Made by a program: the position numbers and the translations under genes
The notes under the pieces: model-generated
The model's database searches: none
Told to the model about the DNA's origin: nothing
What the model saw: the letters and a program-made list of their open reading frames with translations, nothing else
In this document: in pieces, positions 1 through 9,755 of the stretch
How positions within the stretch are numbered: the first letter of the stretch is position 1
Layout: each line of letters opens with the position of its first letter
From: Hysterium pulicare CBS 123377
Lineage: Eukaryota; Ascomycota; Dothideomycetes; Hysteriales; Hysteriaceae
Length of the DNA stretch: 64,000 bases
Reading direction: 5' to 3'
NCBI GenBank assembly: GCA_000467715.1
Contig: AJFK01001077.1
Coordinates: forward strand, 124,001-188,000

Positions 1-155
1 CTGCGGAAGTAGCCTTTTGGCAATTCGGATTCGGAGACTGTGAAGTCGCGGCCTTTGATGTCTTCTTCGTGTGATAGGTGATATTTCTCTGGATCCGGGG
101 TGATTTCGTGGTGAGAAACAGTGCCGATTGCGGCATCCTCTTTGGTAGTCGCCAT
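1..155 (-). CDS. MFS transporter, N-terminal fragment
   Basis: The reverse strand reads ATG at 155 and stays open for 51 codons to the window edge. The peptide is hydrophilic and acidic, and ends in Glu-Leu-Pro-Lys-Gly-Tyr-Phe-Arg. A short charged cytosolic tail followed by ELPKGYF is typical of the region just before the first membrane helix in fungal Tri12-like/siderophore-type MFS exporters. All membrane segments lie outside the window, so the family call rests on this tail alone. The gene lies in the same orientation as the epimerase/dehydrogenase at 837-1808, with about 680 bases between them, so a joint role is possible but not shown. It could also be another MFS subfamily. Confidence 0.5.
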   Translation of the reverse strand, partial: MATTKEDAAIGTVSHHEITPDPEKYHLSHEEDIKGRDFTVSESELPKGYFR

Positions 156-836
156 TCTGACGAGCGTGTTCAAAAACGATGACTTTATGCTCTGTATAGC
201 CCACGATCAGAGGTATCGTATCTGGTACTTAGACTCATAGACTGTGAAGATATGCACTGCTCTTATGGTTCAGATGCGGTGATGGATAACCTAAACCGAT
301 CGGACATTCCAGACCGATGAGGCGCATTCTGCATGATCGGCGTACGCACGCGAAAGCACCCTGGATTAGCATTGAGATGAAAGTAGATGTTCAGCTGATC
401 GCGCATACAATAATGCTGGGCATCTCGCTGAAACTGGCAAAAAATGGTTAGCGTGGAGAAGGTGTTTGACTTTCGGAAAACTTTACGCAGACCTGGACGG
501 AGTTGTGGGGAAATATGGCGTTATCTCCCAACACTTCATGTGAAAAACTTCTCTAATAGACTTCTGCAGAGAGTTTAGAAGGCGACGTTTCTGAAACGCT
601 TACAGAAACCATTTATATTGAGAATTTACAGACCCGGTGTCACGGTTACGGTGACTACTAGTAAGAGAGTGCCCACTGAACGCGTAGAACACTACCCACA
701 TGCAACCCACCCGAGATATGGGGAGTTGAAATCCGGGGTAAATGCGGGGTTAGACGCCAAGTAAAGAACTAAATGACTTGAAAGGGGGAGATATTCTCTT
801 GGTAACGAATCAACCTTTCATCCGGGCGCGTGAGAT
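156..836. other. Intergenic: promoter side of MFS gene
   Basis: This 681-base gap holds the upstream region of the MFS gene and the 3' flank of the dehydrogenase gene. I see no ORF with family features, no tRNA and no obvious repeat. Confidence 0.5.
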
Positions 837-1808
837 CTAACCCTCCTTTTCTGAATCAATGAAGTCCCTGATAGTCTGCTCCAGCCCTACATCCTCTGCA
901 AAGCCCAAGCCATTTGCTCTTGAAGTATCATACGTGGCAGGCCAGCTGAGTACTATTCGTTGGACAGTCTCGTCTCTTTCTTCCTTGACCAGATCTCTGG
1001 TCTTTTTCCCAGCCACCTTCTCGAGTGCGTGGAGGATCTCTGCACTGGTTGCTGTATAGCCTGGGAGTAAGACTGTTCTGAAATGACCAAATTTCTCCGC
1101 TGGGACTTCCATAGCATGCACTAAGTTGTGTGCTAATGTCCGCGGCGACGCGAGCCAGATGCCAATATCCGGGTCAACCGGGAGAGTGCTTTCCTGCCCA
1201 TGAACGGGCTCTCTCACGATACCAGATACGAAGGATGATGCGGCTGCTGTGGGTGCTCCTGCTCTTACAAAAACAGTCGGAAGACGGACTACTCGGCCAT
1301 CGATTAGGCCTCTTCTTGAATAGTCGTTGATTAGAAATTCGACCATGAGCTTTTGAGTACCGTAGGAGCTTTCCGGCATGGGCACAATGTCGGTTTCAGT
1401 AGCGACACTCTTCACGGCTGCTCGCCCGAACACAGCACAGGAAGACGTGAATATGACTTTTATTCCTGTTTTAGTTTGTCGGATAGTGTCTAGGAGGTTG
1501 CGGACGCTGTCGAAATTGACTTTGAGGCCTAGCTCAAGATTCGCCTCTGCCCCAGAACTCATGATGCCATGGAGGATATAGACGGCATCAGGAGAGCACT
1601 CTAGTAGTGACTTGCAGGCCGAAGGATCTGTGAGATCTGACGCTACACATTGTACGTTGCTGGACTTTGGTTGAGGATTGGTGGGCTCGTTGACATCGGC
1701 GAGAACGAGATGGACGTCGGGGTCGACTGAAAGTAGCTTCTTTGCCAACGTTTGCCCGACAAAGCCTCCTGCCCCCGTGATAACTATCGTCTTCATCTCG
1801 ATCGTCAA
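837..1808 (-). CDS. NAD-dependent epimerase/dehydratase, D-erythronate dehydrogenase-like
   Basis: An intronless 323-residue extended short-chain dehydrogenase. The Rossmann glycine motif TGAGGFVGQ lies near residues 11-19, an acidic residue follows the second strand (LVLADVNEP) as expected for NAD preference, and the catalytic Tyr-x-x-x-Lys is in SSYGTQKLMVEF at about residues 147-158. The ESSYGTQK block and the RLPTVFVRAG block that follows resemble the DenD/UDP-glucose-4-epimerase-like group that oxidises four-carbon sugar acids. The start used (MTIEMKT) could instead be the second Met four codons downstream. The family call is firm; the substrate is inferred by resemblance only. It runs divergently from the carboxylesterase gene. 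Confidence 0.8.
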   Translation of the reverse strand: MTIEMKTIVITGAGGFVGQTLAKKLLSVDPDVHLVLADVNEPTNPQPKSSNVQCVASDLTDPSACKSLLECSPDAVYILHGIMSSGAEANLELGLKVNFDSVRNLLDTIRQTKTGIKVIFTSSCAVFGRAAVKSVATETDIVPMPESSYGTQKLMVEFLINDYSRRGLIDGRVVRLPTVFVRAGAPTAAASSFVSGIVREPVHGQESTLPVDPDIGIWLASPRTLAHNLVHAMEVPAEKFGHFRTVLLPGYTATSAEILHALEKVAGKKTRDLVKEERDETVQRIVLSWPATYDTSRANGLGFAEDVGLEQTIRDFIDSEKEG

Positions 1809-2321
1809 TAATACAGGTACTCACGCCCAAGGCCGAGGATGTTTGTACAAAGTATGGAGATGATGAAATTTCGTCGGCGTTTGTTTAATTCCGCTCCCAC
1901 ATGGGTTCCTCGGCCTTTCTCCACCTTTTCTTTTGACGACATCATCTGGTGATCCGCAGGTAACTACCGCTACAACCATCCAGTTTGACTGCGGAGATAG
2001 TTACAGATCAGTCGCTTACTGTATATTCTTTACTCAATACTTCCTATTTCCTACCATACCCATGTTTCGCAAGCCGGTTATTCAGCTAATAAGGGCAGAC
2101 AGAACCCTGACATAACAATTCAATACCCTGCAACGCATGCACCCCAGCGGATAGTATTAAACCCCTCATGGCTCTAACGGTGATGGTACCTGAGTCTCCG
2201 TCCCTTGCGCATATGCCAAATATCGTCCCAGCCGGGGATTTAAATCTCCAAGTCTCCCAGGATGTAGCCTTCTCCGCATCTTGGATTTCGCCCGCAGAAG
2301 AACTGCATCGTAGACTTCATC
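1809..2321. other. Divergent promoter region, dehydrogenase / carboxylesterase
   Basis: A 513-base spacer between two divergently transcribed genes, so it must contain both promoters. No gene is visible. An A/T-rich element (atagtattaaa) lies about 170 bases before the carboxylesterase ATG and could serve as a weak TATA-like site. Confidence 0.45.
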
Positions 2322-3851
2322 ATGTTTTCAATATCATTTGTTGCAGTAGCTCTAACCCTGTTCCTGTTAATACTGAATCCAGTCGTTGCAATTAGTAGCC
2401 TTACTATTGAAACCTCCTCTGGACCCGTCACCGGTCTCATCAACGGCACAACTCCAAATGTAGCCCAATTCCTAGGAGTACCATTCGCAGAGCCGCCAGT
2501 TGGTTCCCGGCGCTGGCTACCTGCAATATCAAAAGCAAGAGTTGACAGCATCGACGCAACATCGTTCGGGCTGAGCTGTCCTCAATACGAAAGCGTCATT
2601 CCCTCCATCTACAACACAGATGTGCGCGAATTTTTAATCCCCCGGAACAGCACGTCCGAGGACTGTCTATATCTGAACATATGGGCTCCATACAGTTCAC
2701 CTGAAAACAGCACCAGCCTTCTCCCCGTCATCGTATGGATCTACGGAGGTGCCTTCCAAGGCGGAGGCGGAAACATCGAATATCAAATCCCCAGCCAATG
2801 GATCGAGCGAAGCCAGAAGCACATCGTAGTCGGACTAAACTACCGCCTAAACATCTTCGGGTTCCCTAACGCCGCAGCTCTAAACGCGACGTCTCAAAAC
2901 CTCGGTCTTCTAGACCAACGTCTAGCCCTCGAATGGATCCGTTCGAACATCGCCAACTTCGGCGGCGATCCTGCTCGAATCACTTTGTGGGGCCAGAGCG
3001 CTGGCGCGATGAGCGTCGACTACTACAACTTTGCCTATCCCCAGGATCCGATCGTGTCAGGTTTAATCATGGACTCCGGGACCGCTCTTCTACCAGGTGT
3101 TAACGTCGACACTCAACATACGAACTTTACATTCGTAGCCACGCACTTCGGATGCGGGAACCTAAGCCCAGATACCGAAATAGCTTGCATGCGCAACATA
3201 TCTCAAACCTCCATCGAGGATTTCCTGAAATCCTACGGCGACAGCGGTGCTTCGCCCTCTCTATCCTTCACCCCCATCACCGACAACAAGACCAAATTCG
3301 CAAATTACACAGCTAGAGCACTATCCGGGAACTTCTCCCGCGTGCCCGCCATCATCGGCACAAATACCGACGAAGGCCACTCTCTAGTCGCTTTCTCGCC
3401 TTCCGGCCCTAACCTCACTCTCGCAAACGCCACCACTCTAGGTGGATTCCTCTGTCCAGCGGACAAAATGACTACGAACCGCTACACAGTAGACGCTCAA
3501 ACGTTCCGCTACTTGTATGCCGGTAATTTCACTAACATAGCACCCAGAGCGTGGGAGGGCGCTTATCATTCGTCTGAACTCCCGCTCGTCTTTGGGACCT
3601 CGGGGATTGTGAGGGGGGCTTCTACGCCGTTCGAGGTGCAGGTTAGTATGCAGATGCAGGATCTGTATCTGGCTTTTGCGGAGAGTAGGGCGAGTGGGTT
3701 GGAGGCGAAGGGGTGGAGCTTGTATAAGCCGGGCGGGAATGCTATATTGATTGGGAAAGGTGGTGTTACTGTGCAGAATATTTCGGTGGATGTGTTGGAG
3801 GAGCCTTGTGTAGGGGCGGTGCCGAAGCCTGGAGGTATTCCGCCGTCTTAG
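2322..3851 (+). CDS. Secreted type-B carboxylesterase/lipase
   Basis: An intronless 509-residue alpha/beta-hydrolase of the carboxylesterase type B (cholinesterase-like) family. Residues 1-24 form a hydrophobic signal peptide ending near Ala. The N-terminal GVPFAEPPVGSRRW block, the EDCLYLNIWAP block and the oxyanion-hole region VWIYGGAFQGG are all present. The nucleophile Ser lies in GQSAGA (about residue 227), the acid Glu is probably in GTNTDEG, and the His is in GAYHSSELPLVF, so the catalytic triad appears complete. Many N-x-S/T sites fit a secreted glycoprotein. The length is slightly below the usual 530-560 residues. The substrate cannot be read from sequence. It converges on the laccase gene. 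Confidence 0.9.
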   Translation: MFSISFVAVALTLFLLILNPVVAISSLTIETSSGPVTGLINGTTPNVAQFLGVPFAEPPVGSRRWLPAISKARVDSIDATSFGLSCPQYESVIPSIYNTDVREFLIPRNSTSEDCLYLNIWAPYSSPENSTSLLPVIVWIYGGAFQGGGGNIEYQIPSQWIERSQKHIVVGLNYRLNIFGFPNAAALNATSQNLGLLDQRLALEWIRSNIANFGGDPARITLWGQSAGAMSVDYYNFAYPQDPIVSGLIMDSGTALLPGVNVDTQHTNFTFVATHFGCGNLSPDTEIACMRNISQTSIEDFLKSYGDSGASPSLSFTPITDNKTKFANYTARALSGNFSRVPAIIGTNTDEGHSLVAFSPSGPNLTLANATTLGGFLCPADKMTTNRYTVDAQTFRYLYAGNFTNIAPRAWEGAYHSSELPLVFGTSGIVRGASTPFEVQVSMQMQDLYLAFAESRASGLEAKGWSLYKPGGNAILIGKGGVTVQNISVDVLEEPCVGAVPKPGGIPPS

Positions 3852-4299
3852 TAACGGGTCGCATGTCCTGTTCTTCATAACATGTGCGGAGAGGTGGAAA
3901 GGATGTGAGGATGGCATAAAAATAATGGATAATTGGCGTGACCCTGTAATTACTACAAATGATTTTCCAATTTGACACTTATATCATGGTGCATATCAGA
4001 ACACCCCATCGCAAGATATTAGCCAAAGAAATGGAAAGGAATGAGCAAAAAGCAATTGAGAAAGAGAGACAGAGACTACAGACTTAGGGAACTCGGCTGA
4101 TTTACACATGATGACATTGCTCACTATAGACAACACAATTGATACACCGACAAGCCGACTATAAAGGGACCGCAGTGACTACGCTACTTTGCGGATAGAC
4201 TTCAGAGTGATAAACTACTCTAAGTTCTTCGACAGATTGTGAATAGTTTCCGTAGGGAGGGAGCAACCAAATCGGTTAGGCAGACGCATGAGACCTGAT
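3852..4299. other. Convergent 3' spacer, carboxylesterase / laccase
   Basis: A 448-base A/T-rich gap between the two 3' ends. It probably holds both untranslated tails and polyadenylation signals. Nothing else is visible. Confidence 0.5.
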
Positions 4300-6862
4300 T
4301 TAGATCCCCGAATCGTCTTGATCGATCGGCGGCGCGGTCTTTACGTAGCTTTCCCACTCATGGCACGTGTCCCTTGTAGCACCAAGGGTCCCAATCGTCT
4401 TCAGAATCTTCTCCTGCTGCTCTAATATCTGAAGCGCTAATCCTATCGAAATCGTCAGAGTCAATCTACACCACACCTCTTTTTCAATTAGCACTTACCA
4501 GAACTTGCGTGCCATGCAATCTAATATCATGCTCAGTTAGCACAATGAAAGCGATAGAGTGAATGAGAGAGGAAGGAGCCCTTACGTGACAATGTAAAAG
4601 CCAAACACCCGGATTATCGGGTTTAAACGCGATGGCAAGATACCCACCAGCAGGCAGAAGAGCGACGTCTCTTCGAGGTGGGTTGTTGAAATTAAAATGC
4701 TTCGGACTGGTAGTCTCGTTGTAAGTGTTGTTGCTCTGCGCAAGGACAGCAAAATCGTGGCCGTGAAGATGGATGGGATGCGCTGCAGGCACTTCATGTT
4801 TGCTGCCGCTAAGGCGAGCAAGATTGCCGGTTACGACAAGGTAGACAAAACCATGGGAGTAATCATCTGGGGGTGGATTAGTAAAGTTTATGACTCGGAG
4901 CTAGAAACATACAGTCGACGATGGCATACTCCGGGTTCCACGTTTTATTCTTCAAGTTCAGAATCGTGGGATTTGAAAAGTTGAGCCACATAGGGTAGTC
5001 CGTCAAGTCCCATCGTTGGTAGCCATGGAAGTCCGCATCACTGATTCCGGCCTCGTAGGTATTTTTTGTAACGTCATTTTGGGGTGGTTCGACATGCCAC
5101 TCGACAATCGGTTTCAGGTTCTGGTAAAGCTCATCGAAGCAGTTGTCTTCCGTATAGTTGTTCTTTGGAGAAGAAGGTAGAGCGGTACTCTTCGGGTTGT
5201 ATCTGATAATACCTCGCCTTTCATCCGACCCATTCGCATTGACGTTACCGCACGCTCCTGGCCCACCGGGAAAAGCTTTGAGGGTTGGAACTTGAGTACG
5301 AATCCAGTAGTTTCCATCGTTAGTAGGCGAATCTGGGTTGGCTTCTACAATAACGCTATAGCGTTGACCTAGTTGCGTGACATGAGTATGACATGCTTAG
5401 CTGAGCCGACTAGGACCAGACTTACCAATGCCAATCTGGAGTGAGTCATTAAAATATGGATGGATAGGCACGAAATCGTTTGACACGACTTGCAGTCTAT
5501 GTCCATCAATCGAAAATATGAATGTCGATCCAGCTGAGCCATTTATCAGTCGAAGTAGGTACTTCTTGCCTTTCACAAAGGTTTTCTGGAAGAAGTTATC
5601 GCCACCCTTGCAACGAGTGTCCGACCCACTGCAATTGTAGTGCCCTGTCTGAACATTAGCATGTCTTGCCCTACCGAATATGAGTCCTCCACGAGTAGGT
5701 GATATGGGTGCAAGCACAACACAACGTTTTTGACTATATGCACATACCAGTGCCGTTGAGCAGGATGCTATCTGCCTCTGGAATATTGCCGTTCAGTTCA
5801 GTCTGGAAAACCGCAAATGCACTACTGTGAACCCAATCAGTTATGATGATAGGATCCCATTCCTCGTCATAATTGGCACTCGTCGGTCCGTTTATGAGCA
5901 GTGGGCCTTCAAGAGTCAGCATGAAATTTTCCGATATGAGTTGAAAGTAAATATTACCTGCGACACCATCGGGATACTGCAAAGAGTAGTGGCTGACCTC
6001 CGCCTTAGCATAGTGTAAACAAAGCACGGGGTAACTATCTCACCTATGATACCAAGAATGTCCGTACTGCCATGCCTTGAATCGATACGTGAATGATTCT
6101 TGATACGCGATTGGGCACTGTGTGACGCCTAAATTTGTGAGCAAGAACAGGCGATCCACGAGTGTTGGGTCCAACCATTTACACCATCCATCTCGTTGGT
6201 ATTGAGTTGCCTGATACCATGCCAATGGATAGTCGTTCCATTCTCAAATATCTTATTTGTAACATGAACAACAATGTCATCGCCCCAGCATGCTTCAATC
6301 AATGGGCCGGGGTATGATCCATTAAAGACTTTGCCAAGGGGCTTAATGTAGCCGTCGGGTGCGATCTGACATCGTTAACATCAGGCAAATCAAACCGAGC
6401 TAAGAAACAGCGTACCGGCATTTCTTCTACCTCTAGCCAGTACTACTCACTGGTAAGCTTCTTTCTTCAAACTTGATGTGTAGACTACCTCGCGTTTGAT
6501 TCCTTGAGGAACCATGTCTTCGTCTGGCAACACGTTAATATGAAGCGGTGAACGGGAAGAACTCAAGCAGTAAACCCACAGTCAGTGTCAATAGTGAAGG
6601 AGTTCCATAGTGGCTGTTTGGCTCCCTTCTTCTGGATCCAGCAACCACGATTATCATAGCTGTTGCAACTCTCCCAGCCGGCATATCCAGGATAGGAACA
6701 GTGAAAGTTGTGGGACGCTTGGTGGGGTTGGACAATCAAGTCAGAAGATAGAGGATGCTGAGACAACGGTAGGGGATGTTGAGGTCGACCTATACCATTA
6801 TTGAAGAGGGGAAAGGCTGTTAGTTGAGCAAGTATCTCCCAACAAGAATTAAAGAAACCCAT
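4300..6862 (-). CDS. Ascomycete laccase (multicopper oxidase), multi-exon
   Basis: A laccase oxidises phenolic substrates and reduces oxygen to water with four coppers. The gene reads through about nine exons with canonical splice sites. The first exon is 6862-6580, with donor GTGGGT and phase 1 into TAC. All four copper blocks are visible: HWHGIRQ, HSWYHSHYSLQ, HPIHLHGHDF and WLLHCHIAWH, the last two parted by an intron between 4600 and 4510. The protein ends in Asp-Ser-Gly-Ile, the C-terminal plug typical of ascomycete laccases. A Cys-rich N-terminal segment (GYAGWESCNSYDNRGCW) matches mature ascomycete laccases. The N terminus has only a weak hydrophobic stretch (residues 8-20), so secretion is likely but the exact start is less certain. 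Internal exon ends are hand-read. Confidence 0.88.
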
Positions 6863-7576
6863 TATGCCAAGTACAAATCGAGGTCAAACGAAGGGAAATC
6901 TGAACGTGACCGGAACATCAGATTGGCACCAGTTCCAATGCCTTTACATATATATTCATGTTCAGCTCCACCCAACAATGCTTTCTCGTCTCGTTACACG
7001 GATAGATTTGAGTTCCGGTCAATGTCACGCCAGCCACGCTGACCACGTTCGTAAGGATGAATCAATGCAGGCCGCCAATCAGGTGGGAAATGAGGCCTTA
7101 TTCCCATCTCCCGAGGATTCATCTTCGCCTTCTGGGCCTGATCACAATTGCTCCCTGGTAAAGCCATTGACTCTAAACGGTATGCTCTGGGTTATGGAGA
7201 ATTCTGAGACCAATGACTTCCCCGAACTTCAGTTCACATGCTCTGCTTGCCTAAGTGGGGGCCAATCGAAAATATCGAAGTAGTAGTGGTGGGGTAGGTC
7301 CTTGGACAGGCGGTCTCTGGCTTGGATTTCAGCGCTGACATGCACCTATGCTGCATAAGGCTGAAGGAACGCCATGTGGAGGAAGACCCGAGTATTTGGC
7401 TTGGGATGTCGGATTGGCAAACCAAAATACGCAGTAATAGTGAGTCATGAGGTTACACCAACAAAAATGGCTCATAAGAGATTATTGTGCAAGAATGCCG
7501 TCTCGCTGGACGGCTCATGCCATTCATAGAAGTGCTTTTTTTCAAGTCAATAATTCAACGGAGGAGATATTACTTA

Positions 7577-7627
7577 GAAATGTGACTAATGATAGCAACG
7601 TAGCGAATGAAATGTGACCAATGATAG
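7577..7627. repeat. Imperfect 19-base direct repeat
   Basis: GAAATGTGACTAATGATAG at 7577-7595 recurs at 7609-7627 with one change (C for T) that creates a CCAAT core. The 32-base period is about three helical turns, which would put two bound proteins on the same DNA face. Confidence 0.6.
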
Positions 7628-8092
7628 ACCCAAGGAATGAGTCCGAGCACATGCTTCAGGCCTAAACATAACGATAACGAGAAGACAGGGAATGGAGTAA
7701 TTGTGGATCTCGATCTCGAATCATTTGAGAAGAACCAATAAGGCGAACTTAGGCAGACGTAAAAGCTGATGTGAGAGCTGAGCCATCTGTAAGCTGTCCA
7801 TTGACAGTATGAGTAGCGAAGCGCCAATGTTTGTGGCGTGTGATACAAGACGTAAGCATCAATAGCTGAGCGTTGGAGATGTGATGAAGGACGATCGGAG
7901 AGTGCGGCGGACGAGAACTGAAGGTCCGAGCTGACGCCTGCTCCGAAGCATTTCGTGTCAGCGGTTTCGGAGCGGGGCTGGGTGGATGATTAATAGCCCG
8001 CGCCACCACCGCCACAACTATCTCTCGAAACCGCTAGAACCCTCCTGACAAACATCGAAGAGGCTCCAACGTACGCGCGTATTCACGATAGT

Positions 8093-8108
8093 TCTAGTAA
8101 TTACTAGA
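8093..8108. promoter_or_regulatory. 16-base perfect palindrome upstream of Hsp20
   Basis: TCTAGTAATTACTAGA is its own reverse complement. It lies about 70 bases before the TATA element of the small heat-shock gene, where a dimeric regulator would be expected. It is not a canonical heat-shock element (no alternating GAA/TTC triplets), so the binding factor is unknown. Confidence 0.4.
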
Positions 8109-8179
8109 TGGTAGATTGCTCAGCAGTAGGCAAACATGTCTGCTTACGACTGCAAAATCGCCATGTAGTGAAAATTAAG

Positions 8180-8186
8180 TATAAAA
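8180..8186 (+). promoter_or_regulatory. TATA box of Hsp20 gene
   Basis: TATAAAA lies 155 bases before the ATG, followed by a C/A/T-rich leader typical of strongly induced fungal genes. Stress-induced small heat-shock genes usually carry a TATA box. The start site itself cannot be seen. Confidence 0.6.
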
Positions 8187-8340
8187 ACAGTTACGATCTC
8201 TCTGTAAAGTGAATTCATCTCCATCAAACGAAGAACATCTCAAGACCAATACCAGCTTTTCATTACAACTTCATCTTCCAAATCCCATCTCAGATATCAC
8301 TGTGCAATCTTCTTGCCAAATTCTTCACTTCATATAAACA

Positions 8341-9099
8341 ATGGCATTCTTTCTAGCCCCGCGCCCAGTCTTCTCCCCAGCCCGCTGCCATAATCCTAGC
8401 CGGGCCAGCTTCGCTCCATTTCTCAGCCTCATTGACGACACCATCAACGAGCTAAACCGAGACTCCCGTCGTGTTCAACAGCAGCAGCAGCAGCGAAAAC
8501 GCTACAACCCTCGCTTCGATGTCTGGGAAAGTGAAGAAGCCTACAACGTCGATGCCGAAGTCCCAGGCTTCGAGCAGGAAAACATTGAAATCGAAGTCAC
8601 TGACGAGCATACCCTGATCATCAAGGGATCGTCCGAATCCAGAGCCGATAAGGGCAAAGCCAAAGCTCGAGCTACTGCTGAGCCGGAGAAGGAGGACAAG
8701 ATGGAAGTTGAACAAGCCACTAGTGACGCTGCCTCCGAAACGGGAAGCACAAAGTCTCATCAACCTACCGTCGAGGACGACTTCGAGGATCTGGCAAATG
8801 ATTCTGATGTTGCTTCATCATCCAGGACTGTTTCCAACCCGCCTGCTTACGAAGAGAGCACCGCTTCCAAGCGCGCCGAAACTGTTGATCAGCAACAGGC
8901 AAAGCCTCAGCCGGAAGAGCAAGAACAACAAGAGCGTCGCTGGGTTTCTGAACGATCATTCGGCACTTTCGAGCGCTCTTTTAAATTCGCATCTCGTATC
9001 AATGGGGATGCTGTCCATGCCTCACTCAGGAACGGTGTCCTGAGCATTGTGGTCCCTAAGGCACCTGTTCCGGAGGTGCGACATATCGAGATCCAGTGA
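8341..9099 (+). CDS. hsp30: Small heat-shock protein, Hsp20/alpha-crystallin (HSP30 type)
   Basis: A 252-residue single-exon ATP-independent chaperone. The alpha-crystallin domain begins near residue 57 (RFDVWESEEAYNVDAEVPGF) and runs to LIIKGSSES. It is then interrupted by roughly 100 residues of charged, Ser/Glu/Gln-rich low complexity before resuming at SFKFASRINGDAVHASLRNG and ending with the conserved LRNGVLSIVVPK block. Fungal HSP30 proteins are known to carry such an insertion. The loop contains NPPAYEES, a PPxY motif. A short polyglutamine run (six Gln) lies near residues 46-51. The protein lacks a signal peptide, so it is cytosolic. The TATA box upstream fits induced expression. Confidence 0.9.
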   Translation: MAFFLAPRPVFSPARCHNPSRASFAPFLSLIDDTINELNRDSRRVQQQQQQRKRYNPRFDVWESEEAYNVDAEVPGFEQENIEIEVTDEHTLIIKGSSESRADKGKAKARATAEPEKEDKMEVEQATSDAASETGSTKSHQPTVEDDFEDLANDSDVASSSRTVSNPPAYEESTASKRAETVDQQQAKPQPEEQEQQERRWVSERSFGTFERSFKFASRINGDAVHASLRNGVLSIVVPKAPVPEVRHIEIQ

Positions 9100-9755
9100 A
9101 CTTAGGATATTCATAATGCATCAGAAGTTTTAGGGACGGGTTTTCTAGTTGTAATGCATAAGTGTTATTAGGAAAGGAGTTTTTAGAACTTGTATTGTAA
9201 CTGGGCGAACTCTCGGCTAGTCTAATGAAATGAACTCGATGAAATATAATTGAAAGTAAAATTGAAGTGTGAAGAATGTGCTACCAATGTGATGTTAGTT
9301 CTTTAGATAGCTACTCGGACGGATGCATTACTTGCTATGCATGTGGGGAGGTAATTCCATAGAAGGCTCAATCGTTCACGGATCTTGACATATCATGCAC
9401 ATGAAGCCTTGCTGTAACATCCTGAATTTCTTCGCCGTACCCAGTGGCTATAGCCCCTTGCCAACAATCATCCAAACTGAGCCGCTGCATAAAACGAAAG
9501 GTGGACTCGGTCACCCCCCACGCTGTGTTATCCTCAGGTAGGCAATCAAAATTACAATCTGAGCCGAGTATAGCAGCATTATCAGTACTCAAAGTAAGCG
9601 TAATCATAAGTTAGCGTATCAAGAATGCAAGTTCACAAGAAATGGATTTCATAATCACAGTCAAAAATTTAATATGATAAGTAAAGAATATAAATTTCAT
9701 TGTACAAAAGTTACGGAAAAGGCATAAGTATCAAAGCATCGACGACAGAAACGCT
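9100..9755. other. Convergent 3' spacer, Hsp20 / G-patch-RRM gene
   Basis: A 656-base A/T-rich spacer between two 3' ends. A 79-codon reverse-strand frame at 9368-9607 has no recognisable features. I see nothing else. Confidence 0.5.

Larger units (their letters stand above)
6863..8340. other. Divergent promoter region, laccase / Hsp20
   Basis: A 1.48 kb spacer between the laccase and the small heat-shock gene. It holds a 19-base imperfect direct repeat (7577-7595 and 7609-7627), a 16-base palindrome (8093-8108) and a TATA element at 8180. A 139-codon open frame at 6864-7283 has no family features and overlaps the laccase promoter, so I do not call it a gene. Confidence 0.5.

Noticed and set aside
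6864-7283. 139-codon plus-strand open frame starting in the laccase promoter
   Set aside because: No recognisable domain, and it lies where both divergent promoters must be.
9368-9607. 79-codon minus-strand frame between Hsp20 and the RRM gene
   Set aside because: Short, featureless and in a convergent 3' spacer.
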